Source of the DNA: Chrysaora quinquecirrha | Lineage: Eukaryota > Cnidaria > Scyphozoa > Semaeostomeae > Pelagiidae | NCBI GenBank assembly: GCA_014526335.1 | Contig: JACTAT010000108.1 | Coordinates: 548,290 to 612,289, forward strand | Direction: 5' to 3' | DNA: 64,000 bases | Position numbers and translations under genes: made by a program | In this document: in pieces, positions 11,566-21,190 of the stretch | Layout of the letters: the number at the start of each line of letters is the position of its first letter | How positions within the stretch are numbered: the first letter of the stretch is position 1 | Notes under the pieces: model-generated | Told to the model about the DNA's origin: nothing | The model's database searches: none | The model's input: the letters and a program-made list of their open reading frames with translations, nothing else

Positions 11566-12137
11566 CTGCAAATTCAGAATGAAAATATAAGCTGAAAAGG
11601 TTCAAGTCACCACACAGAAAGTATGACCCACATTACTTACTGGATAAGCACAACAATGTGTACAAATATACTACTTTGAAATGTGCAAAAAAACGTAAAA
11701 ACTGCAAAAAAGCAAAAAGGAGAAAAGAAAGACTACGTTTTAAAAACAAAAAATTTCTTTCTTAAAGCCAAAATCCTTCAAATAATTGACTCAAAAGCTT
11801 ACCCTATTTATTGCTAGTTTGAAAAAATTTGTTATAAGATTATTTGGAGATACTTAAATAAAGATACTGGACGAACGTGATACCTATGGAGGCAAACGGC
11901 CTAGCCATCCATCTAGACTTCCCTCGCTGGTCGTGGTAACCAGGTAATAGCCGTGGGTCTGGTAAACTGGCAAACTCACCACGTTTTGTCACAGATTCAC
12001 AGTTTGCTGTTTTATATTGCTGTTTTCTAATTTGACAGGCTACTAAAGTTGTTTCATGACGAAGACTTTAATAGCAGAATATGGATTTGGATATCTTTTA
12101 AGAATCTCAAAATCATCGATCATCGTTTGTGCAATCT
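11566..12137. other. Region upstream of the LRR exon
   Basis: AT-rich sequence with no exon that I can support. It should hold either an intron or the promoter and 5' UTR of the minus-strand PIDD-like gene. Confidence 0.4.
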
Positions 12138-12837
12138 CACGCTAGCGAATACGCACTACTGTGGTGGATACGCACTAATGTGGTGGTGTATTTTGCGTAC
12201 TGTGGTGGGGTTTTTTGCGTACTGTGGTGGATAAGCTCTACTGTGGTGGGTTATTATGCGTACTGTGGTGGGTTATTATGCGTACTGTGGTGGGTTATTA
12301 TGCTTGTTGTGGTGGGGTTTTTTGCGTACTGTGGTGGATAAGCTCTACTGTGGTGGGTTATTATGCGTACTCTGGTGGGTTATTATGCTTGATGTGGTGG
12401 GGTTTTTTGCGTACTGTGGTGGATAAGCTCTACTGTGGTGGGTTATTATGTGTACTGTGGTGGGTTATTATGCTTGTTGTGGTGGGGTTTTTTGCGTACT
12501 GTGGTGGATAAGCTCTGCTGTGGTGGGTTATTATGCGTACTGTGGTGGGTTATTATGCTTGTTGTGGTGGGTTTTTTTGCGTACTGTGGTGGATAAGCAC
12601 TACTGTGGTGGGTTATTATGCTTCATGTGGCGGGGTTTTTTGCGCACTGTGGTGGATAAGCACTACTGTGGTGGGTTATTATGCTTGATGCGGTGACATT
12701 CTTTTGCTGTCTGTGGTCTGTGGTTGATACTCACTATTTGGGTGGTTTTTTTGCTTCATATTGTATGGATACGGCTTTGAAAAAACAGGTCATTTTTGAT
12801 CATCACTGATCTTTTGATCAACTACAAACATATATTT

Positions 12838-14467
12838 CAGGACCGCCGAGAGGGGGGGATAGCCGGGGCAACTGCTTGGGGCCCGGCCCCATGAGGGGCC
12901 CGTAAAAATTAAGCTTTGTTTCTCTATTGTATGTTGTAGTGATATCTTTGAGCTGGGCCCCAAGGGGCCCGGAAAAATCTTATTTTCCTCTTGTCTATTG
13001 CACTTTGCAGTGATATCACGGGCCTCAAATCATTCCATTTGCAATTAACTTTGCGTTGTGACAACAAACCAATTCATAGCGCTACATCATATCTAAAAGT
13101 AGGCTATCTCTAAAATCAGGAACACTGGGAACATCGGGAACAAAGAGGAACATGGGGAGCAAAGCGGGAACAAAGCGGAACATGGGGAACAAAGCGATGT
13201 TTGTATGAAATAATAATAAGGTGCATTAATGTGCACGTAAAACTAAAAAAAAAGTTGTAGTACCAGCCCCCGGTTTGCGCTCACCATTGTATCCATAAGT
13301 AAAGAGTACACTTTTTAAGTGTTTTATTCATATCATATATTACCCCATTTTTCAAATGTTCAAATAGCCATGATAATCTTGGAAACTTTGAAACAGTTTA
13401 GGATTCCAGTTGCAGACTGCCGTGGTCAAGGGTATGACAACGCTGCAAATATGTCGGGCAAATACAATGGAGCCCAACAACACATCCTCACTGAAAATCC
13501 TTTGGGCCTGTATTCACCTTGTGCATGCCATTCACTAAATCTATGTGGAGAAGACTCTGCAGCTTGCTGTAAAGAAGTAGTGACATTTTTGGGAATGGTA
13601 CAAACCGTGTACACCCTATATTCCAGCTGTCCCCAGCGATGGTTAATTCTTCAAGGAAGCATTGGATCCTCATAACATGGCCTGTCAGGTACAAGATGGA
13701 CGGATCGTGTAGCAAGTGTGCGACCATTTGCAGCTCATCTTCCAGGTATACGGTCTGCTCTAGAGCAACTTCATACGCTGAATCTTACCCCTAAGACTTC
13801 CACTGAAGTAAATGGTAAGCCTGTGTTACCCTGGCAAAGAAATACAAGGACGATATCTCGCAAGATGAACTGAGAGAAAAAATGATTCATCTGAAAACAA
13901 TTCATGCTGCAAACTTTGGAGAAGAATTATTAAGTCCGTTCATTCTCTTGAACAAAATCAGCAAATTCAAGCTTGGTGAGATATTCCCAAGCGTATGCAT
14001 TGCCCTGAGGATATTTTGCACAATGCCAGTTACAGTTGCTTCAGCAGAGCGATCTTTCAGCAAACTCAAGCTCATCAAAAACTTCTTGCGGAGCACAATG
14101 ACACAGGAAAGATTGAACGACTTGGCTATTCTAAGCATTTGGAGCGAACTTACGAAAAAAATAGACTTCAGTGACGTAATTAATGCCTTTGCACATAAAA
14201 AGGCTCCCAAAGTGATTTTTAGGACTTATCAGCATTTTCCTTTCTTGTAGTTACACTCAGTTGTAACTTTATTTTCAATTTGAACAATAAAATTTCTGCT
14301 CGCTTGCAGAATTTGCAAACATTTTCAACAGTGTACTTTTCCAACTAGAAGCAGCGTTTTAACGGTGCATAGGAGGGCGTGGTCCAAAAAATTTTCTGAC
14401 ACCTTCAGATCCGGGGGGCCCATAAGGGGCCTGGCCCCGGGGCCCGGCATGCCTCTCGGCGGCCCTG
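12838..14467 (+). mobile_element. hAT element nested in the foldback element
   Basis: The TIRs begin CAGGACCGCCGAGAGG and end CCTCTCGGCGGCCCTG, with GC-rich GGGGCCCGGCCCC-type subterminal sequence. The element is flanked by a perfect 8-bp TSD ATATATTT (12830-12837 and 14468-14475), the hallmark of hAT. The other arm of the host foldback element retains the uninterrupted target, giving an internal empty site near 14850-14860. Length is 1,630 bp, and the transposase is partial. Confidence 0.93.
13366..14250 (+). pseudogene. hAT transposase remnant (ZMYM/DUF4371-type)
   Basis: The first part (to about 13675) reads RGQGYDNAANMSGKYNGAQQ and later CACHSLNLCG, matching the RNase H-like core of hAT transposases related to ZMYM1-like proteins. 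The sequence at 13680-13800 continues in another frame with a TRWTDR segment. The last part (13882-14250) is the C-terminal hAT dimerisation region, with TVASAERSFSKLKLIKNFLR and RLNDLAILSI. At least one frameshift separates the parts, and the N-terminal zinc finger and first catalytic region are missing. It cannot encode an active transposase. Confidence 0.9.
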
Positions 14468-15551
14468 ATATATTTTGACTATTTAAATTCGAAAGTCGAA
14501 AATTTGACCAACTGTAGGAAATCGATGACAGTCCTGTGCTAAAAGCATAACATACAGAAAGTCTTATATTTTCTGAGCCTGGTTTTAAAAAAAACGTAGC
14601 ATATTATGAACTCTCAAAGATTGTAAAAAATCTCAGATAAACCTCAGAAAAAATTCTTTCGATGTGGTTTGGGCCTGCCCGCATTATTCCAAACGCGTGA
14701 AGTATTAAGAGAAGAAGAATATTTTTAGACTAAAAACCCAGGCTAAGCAATAAGACTTTCTGTGTGTTTTGGGATATTCTTTTAGCTAGGACTGTCATCA
14801 ATTTCCTACAGTTGGTCAAATTTTCAAATTTCGAATTTAAATAGTCAAAATATCTGTTTGTAGTTGATCAAGAGATCAGTGACGATAAAAAATGACCTGT
14901 TTTTTTGAAGCCGTATCCATACAATATGAAGCAAAAAAACCACCCAAATAGTGAGTATCAACCACAGACCACAGACAGCAAAAGAATGTCACCGCATCAA
15001 GCATAATAACCCACCACAGTAGTGCTTATCCACCACAGTACGCAAAAAACCCCGCCACATGAAGCATAATAACCCACCACAGTAGTGCTTATCCACCACA
15101 GTACGCAAAAAACCCCACCACAACAAGCATAATAACCCACCACAGTACGCATAATAACCCACCACAGTAGAGCTTATCCACCACAGTACGCAAAAAACCC
15201 CACCACAACAAGCATAATAACCCACCACAGTACGCATAATAACCCACCACAGTAGAGCTTATCCACCACAGTACGCAAAAAACCCCACCACATCAAGCAT
15301 AATAACCCACCAGAGTACGCATAATAACCCACCACAGTTGAGCTTATCCACCACAGTACGCAAAAAACCCCACCACAACAAGCATAATAACCCACCACAG
15401 TACGCATAATAACCCACCACAGTACGCATAATAACCCACCACAGTAAAGCTTATCCACCACAGTACGCAAAAAAACCCCCCACAGTACGCAAAATACACC
15501 ACCACAGTAGTGCGTATCCACCACAGTAGTGCGTATAGATTCGCTAGCGTG

Positions 15552-15803
15552 AATCTGAGGCATTCGAATACATTCTTGTGCGATTCCATTGATTCTGGTT
15601 CTGGGTTCAGGATTGAGCTCAGGATACGGGGGTCCACATAACGGGGGATAACATTCGAAAGATGGCTCCGGAACTCCGGCAAAAATAACCTTAGAATTCT
15701 CTATCAAGTTCTCTACCAACCAGTTTTTTTACTTTTCAATCTTTTATGGCATGAAATTATATTTTTAACAAATTTTTGAATATGCACCAAGAGAAGTACT
15801 ATA
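15552..15803. other. Spacer between two mobile elements
   Basis: Begins with the right AATCT TSD and ends at the TIR of the next element. No coding or repeat feature is recognised. Confidence 0.5.
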
Positions 15804-18800
15804 TAGGCAGGACATATACCACTGCAATCTAACAAATAGGGTAACTTTTTGTTTTAATGTGGATTCTAGCGTTTTAAAGCATGGGGAACAAAATCAGCCC
15901 ATGGGCCTTTGCGATATCGTCCGAATTTGGGCGTGGTCGATGACGTCATCAAGGAATGCATTTTTGGTCATTTGCATTGTGTTTTCAACACTTTTCCACT
16001 TTTTTTAGTGTTTTTGATCAATGCAATGCTAATGGGCCACAAGGATGATGTCGTTTGCATTCAAAAATTACATGTGTTGGCAACATGGTGCACATGTGAC
16101 CTATGACGTCATTTATTTGACTTTTTATAATTATTTTCATATTAGTTAATCACGAGTTCTTTGCCTGGTAAAACGTAACATTAACTTAAAAATAACATAG
16201 ACAAAAACATAAAACAACTGTCCAGTCAAAACAGGGAATGCAATTAAAATGGTAGATAGTCACTATCCGAGTTTTCTTGATCATCAGAAGATGAAAAATC
16301 ACTTTCCCATTGCGAAGAGTTGGATTCATTTTCTGATTCACTTGGCTTCAATATAGAGTGGGCGATGTCAGAAAGTTCGCAATCAGCGTCGTAAAGTACA
16401 GTATCAATTGTATGCATCTTCTTTGCTACTGTCGCTTTTTTCGTTGGTGGTAGTTTTGTTTGACCGGAGCTGTCACTTTCATCGTCTGCATCATCAGTAT
16501 TCGATGTTTGATTGTTTTTTCTCACTCTTTTTTGCCTTCTTAAAGACGGAGGAAGCTGGTTTCCTTCGAACCACAAGGGTGTAATGTCAGTGTTGTTGCG
16601 TATCCACCCATAATCAGTTACTGAAAGCTCCACCACCATCGGCTTTAGACATTGTTTCCAAATATGAGCTTGCAGATGTGCCCGCAAAATTGCTTGTTTT
16701 AGTGACGCTGGGTCTGGTGGCAAACTTGCTGAAGATTTTTGTTTCATTTTTTTGTATAAACGTACCCGTGTATCCACGTAACTTTCATCGTATTTTCCGG
16801 AGTACATGACCATTTGAACAAAAGTTCTTGCATTCTCTAAATTTTCTTGTGAAACACCATTTTCGTTTCCAATTTCGCTGATCAAGTGAATAAGCTCTGG
16901 GTTTTTCATTATTTGCTTTAATGCTTTGATCTTCCCAACATTGAACATATAAGAAGTTGTGTCGCAACCTGTAATTGCGTGAAACTGTGGCAATATCTTA
17001 CATATTTCATCTCCTATGTGATCACGAATTTTTGCAATGTCGATGTATTTTTCATGATCAATTTTCATGAACCATGGATATTTTGGGTTTACTTTCACAT
17101 GACCATAGAGGAGAAGAATGAGGACGTCAGTGTCTTTCGCTACAACAACAGTGGTTGATTCTTGCAAAGATGCGTGTAAAACTAACCTGGTATCTGCTTC
17201 TTCATGGTTACAATTGAACATTGCACTGGAATGATTTTTTTCAATTATCCATGTTTTTTCCTTATCTGTTACAACAAGAGGCAATTTGAGTTTTGCTTTT
17301 GCTTCTTCAGATTTAAAAAATGTGGTTGCTAAATGAATCAGATCTTCTTTGTTTCTGATCTCATTAAAAAACTCTTGCCATTCTTTACCTTGCAGCTGCT
17401 TTTGATCAAAACTTTGTAAATGAACACGTTTTGAAGATGTGCCCCTTTTTTCTCTTGTTTCTGCTTTCACGCTATCAGCTCTGTATGTGTCATTTATAAG
17501 TGCTATTTTCCGAGGTCTTACATCACATTTTGGCATAACACATTGTAAAACATGAATAAACCATTCTGCATAAGTGGCTTTTGGTTTCACTGATCTGAAA
17601 GTGGCCATCCCGTCAATAAGCCATATGGCATCCGTGGGGCATTCAGTGGTAAGTGCATTTGACTCTTGCACAAGGTAATTTCGGAGAACAGCCTTATCGG
17701 ATTGACGTAACTGCCCTTCAGGAGCTGCTAAGGCGAGAGGCAAGGTTGTGATCGGAAATTGAAATGCTTCCTCAATGCTAACCGCTTTTGCTATAAGCAA
17801 GCCACATGGTTGGCGATCTTCTTTCAGTATTTAAATTGCCTTCGCCACTTTCTTCTTTTTCTCCATTCCAGTCAGCAGCTTCTGTTTCTTGATTGCATCG
17901 AAAATACTCTGGTTTCCACTTACAAGACGTTCTTTGACAAACTCTGTGTATCTTTTATTTCCAATATCAGCTGCTTCTATAAGACCATTCACCACGTTTG
18001 AATCGATTTCAACTCCAGTGGTGATAGTTCGCACATGTCCATCTTCAAATGGATTTACGTGATAAGAATGAAGCTTCAACTTAAGATTATCAACGTTGCT
18101 TTTATGGCGTTTTTTCCAGATTCAGTAAGTTCTTTATGAACTGATGATGTTTTAAAACGTAATTTTTCTCTCAATGCAACACGAAGCTTTGCATGAATGT
18201 GGGCCGTTTTTACCCATGTATTTGTAGTCTGGATGTCAGTACTGTATCCTGACCGGAAAAGTCCAGCAGTACCCTTTGTCTCACGATTATACAATTCTGT
18301 TACAAGATCGCCATGAATACTTGCAAACTTATTCCCGGATAGCTTTGCTCCAAATCCATGGACAACAAGATCGCGAAATGCTGGATGATCGTTTCTTTGA
18401 AGCTCAAGAAGGAAGACATGTTGATACGACTTGTTTCAGCATCTGCCTTTCCGCTTGAAGATGTTTTTCGATGTTGTTTTCTCTTACTGCCGAAATCAAA
18501 GCTAACAGGTTCGATACATCTTTAAGATACTGGATGGTCATTTTGCTTTGTGTTCCAGTCACTTTCACTAAATCATTTTCCAAAGACTTGAAAGAATCAT
18601 TGCAAACTATTGCCTGCAATATTTCAGTGGATGGTTGGAGTCTTAGCTCCTTCAGGTTGTTCAACAAAACAGTGTCCGTCTGTGTGTATTTTTCCGTAAT
18701 CTGTTCAGTACGATGTTGGACCAGAAATTGTGCAACTGAGAAAATTTTAAAAATGACGTCATAGGTGACATGTGCACAATGTTGCCAACACATGTAATTT

Positions 18801-19061
18801 TTGAATGCAAACGAAATCATCCTTGTGGCCCATTAGCATTGCATTGATCAAAAACACTAAAAAAAGTGGAAAAGTGTTGAAAACACAATGCAAATGACCA
18901 AAAATGCATTCCTTGATGACGTCATCGACCACGCCCAAATTCGGACGATATCGCAAAGGCCCATGGGCTGATTTTGTTCCCCATGCTTTAAAACGCTAGA
19001 ATCCACATTAAAACAAAAAGTTACCCTATTTGTTAGATTGCAGTGGTATATGTCCTGCCTA
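15804..19061 (-). mobile_element. DNA transposon-like element with 310-bp TIRs and a FEN1/PIN-like ORF
   Basis: Near-identical inverted repeats span 15804-about 16113 and about 18752-19061, beginning TAGGCAGGACATATACC. The trinucleotide ATA flanks both ends (15801-15803, 19062-19064), a possible but weak 3-bp TSD. Each TIR contains two TGACGTCA octamers. The only coding content is one decayed minus-strand ORF (16244-about 18750). No canonical DDE transposase is visible. The ORF family is one I know as widespread and uncharacterised in cnidarian and other animal genomes. Confidence 0.85.
16244..18750 (-). pseudogene. Frameshifted FEN1/PIN-like nuclease ORF inside the TIR element
   Basis: The intact 3' part (17800-16244, 518 codons) contains, in order, WLIDGMATF, NHEEADTRLVLHAS, VVVAKDTDVLILLL and HAITGCDTTS. 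The acidic EAD / DTD / GCD spacing resembles the metal-binding core of FEN1/XPG-type PIN nucleases. Upstream pieces in shifted frames (18079-17831, 18294-18076, and 18820-18404, continuing as an ELQRNDHPAFRDLVVHGFG segment near 18400-18330) read as one protein, including LYNRETKGTAGLFRSGYSTD. At least three frame breaks separate them. A Lys/Asp/Ser-rich acidic tail ends the protein. The nuclease call is motif-based; no function is established. Confidence 0.75.
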
Positions 19062-19069
19062 ATAGGGTG

Positions 19070-19700
19070 TCAAGATGAGGTGAATAAAGTTCAGGTAAAA
19101 GTGACGCGAATAACTTTCGATTAAAACGATAAAAAGAATTCAAAGATTCCTTTTTGTGCAGAATTTGAATTTCTCTCCCAGTTTTTTTTATTTTTTTATG
19201 GCATTTTTAGTGGAACTTGTATTCAGTCCATGCCGTTTTCGGGGGTTTTTCGACGCAAAAACGGTACATCAAAGTGAGGTGAATAACATTCTCCTAAACA
19301 TCTAAATAAATATCAAAAAATAAATACATTACCTTAAAACAACGGGAAAATTCTGAAAAATCTTTTTTGGATTCAGTATAGATTTTTGTCAGTTTTTTTT
19401 TTTTTACATTTAATAAGCATTTGGGCAGCATTCCTATTTTTTGCTCCTTCTTGAAAATAGCCGTTGAAAACCACATGCACTTTTTGGCCTCTTTTTACGC
19501 ATGTAATTAAAGTGAGGTGAAGAACTTTCATCAGAAATTTTTTAGACACAGTATAGGTTTGCTTCCCAGTTTTTCGATATCTAAAAAGCAATGGAGCAGT
19601 GCTTCTATTTTTCGTTCGTTCTTGAAAATAGCTATGGAAAATCGCATGCATTTTCGGCCTCTTTCAACGCGCGAAGATATGCAGTCAAAGTGAGTTGAAT
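19070..19700. repeat. Degenerate tandem repeat, about 195-bp unit
   Basis: Roughly four divergent copies, each opening with AAAGTGAGGTGAATAAC-like sequence (about 19071, 19271, 19509, 19686) and containing TTCTTGAAAATAGC and CATGCA(C/T)TTT segments. The array begins next to the right end of the TIR element. Confidence 0.75.
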
Positions 19701-20032
19701 AACTTGCCATAAAAGGTCTGAGAAAAATCTGAAAAAATCCTTATCAGATAAAAATAATTTTCGTTTCGCAGAGTCTTTTCACATCTTATAAGTCTTGGCG
19801 AAATAATTCCAATTTTCCGATCATGTTGAAAAGGACGCCTTAAAATGTAGCCCCACTGTCCAACAGCTGGCTCATCGAAATGCAAAGCGCGTGTTTGTTT
19901 CCATTTTGGTAATTTGATTGACAGTTTTCTTTGCTGTACTGGTTCTGCTTCATTGAATAAAAACAATTGAAAATGAGATTTGATCCAGGAAATGAAACAA
20001 GATTTTCACAGAGATTATCGTCATATCCGCTC

Positions 20033-20100
20033 GGTTCGTATCTCCATGACTACATGATAATTTTACGTGATCATGACATGTAGTCAGGGAGATACGAACC
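20033..20100. repeat. Short near-perfect palindrome
   Basis: Arms of about 24 bp begin GGTTCGTATCTCC and end GGAGATACGAACC with a loop of about 15 bp. It could form a stable hairpin. It may be a small MITE; no TSD was resolved. Confidence 0.8.
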
Positions 20101-20454
20101 ATCGAGTAATCAATCGAATGATCGTTCAAACAGGCACCAGTTACGCACATCAAAGAAGGGTTAAAGGCCCAATTACACTAAGTAGCTAAAGCAGTTCACA
20201 AGAAAGGAAAGGGTGATGACACGCCTACCTCACAGTCGGCTGAGTAAGGGGAAAGTCTGAAAAAAGCTTACCATTCCCAAGTTTTGAACAACCTCTAAGA
20301 CAAAATCGGTAGCCATGGCACTTATCATTTTAATATATAGAGACTATCCCTTGCTTATCTCTGACCACAGCTTCATGAGGATCACTGCCTCTCATGGACT
20401 TAGCCAATAACACCTCCACCTTAAAGGCATTGCACATTGTAGTAGCAATATTTG

Positions 20455-21190
20455 CTGTTATTCTGAATCAGAACCTGAATCAGAATCTTAATCTGAAACC
20501 TCATTCATGGTTTTAATCTAAATCTTAGCCTCAGGCATAATGTTAGTCTTAACTGTAATTGAATCTTAACCTCGACTTTTATCTGAATTTGAATCGTTTT
20601 ATTAATCTGAATCTGAATCTTCATCTTCATTTTACTCTGAATATAAATGTTAATCTTTTTTTAATCCATTGCAATGTTAATATTACTTTTCGTATTGATA
20701 TTATTGTTAACTTAATCTCAATCTTAATCTTAATCTAAATGTTAATTACAATGTTTATTGAAGTTCAAACAAACACTGATAATTAATATTATTTTTACTC
20801 TTAATGTCTTATTGAAACTTAATCTTAATCCTATTCTGTGTCTTTATCTTAATCTTAATCTTAATCCTAATCTTAATCCTTATCTCAGTCTCAATCTGAA
20901 TGTGAATCTAAATCTGAATCTAAACCTTAATATTATTCTTAATCTTGTCTTAATCTTAAAGTGGAACAGCATCAATCTAGATTTGAAATCTTAAGTTCAA
21001 CAAAATTTTATATTAAAAAAGAAATTAAAATTATGAGTTAAATTGTAATGGATATCAAAATAAAAACAACAATGAAACTTGAAATAAAAATTACAATTAC
21101 AGTTGAAATTCAAAATTATAAATTGAAACGGAAATGAACATCAAATGAAAATGAAGTTTAGATTAAAATTTAACTTGTACAGTTTAAGTT
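20455..21190. repeat. Low-complexity TTAATC/TGAATC array, then AAATT-rich tract
   Basis: A degenerate hexamer family (CTTAATC, CTGAATC, CTAAATC) runs to about 20990, followed by GAAATTAAAATT-like sequence. ORFs here are low-complexity Leu/Asn runs with no protein character. Confidence 0.85.

Larger units (their letters stand above)
12138..15551. mobile_element. Foldback element with ACTGTGGTGG minisatellite arms (split by a hAT)
   Basis: The ends are inverted copies of CACGCTAGCGAAT, flanked by an exact 5-bp TSD AATCT at 12133-12137 and 15552-15556. Each arm carries many copies of a 20-25 bp unit built on ACTGTGGTGG with the words GGGTTATTATGC and GGATAAGC, then unique sequence that also pairs between arms (12700-12837 plus 14468-about 14600, against about 14720-14995). 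Removing the inner hAT and one TSD copy leaves an element of about 1.78 kb that is nearly all inverted repeat. A 5-bp TSD is known for some hAT-type and Transib-type families; I cannot assign the superfamily. No transposase belongs to the outer element. A 416-bp relative lies at 51267. Confidence 0.9.

Noticed and set aside
12129..12696. Overlapping ORFs rich in Tyr/Cys/Gly/Trp/Val
   Set aside because: They exist because the minisatellite unit lacks stops in several frames; the same happens inversely at 14989-15719.
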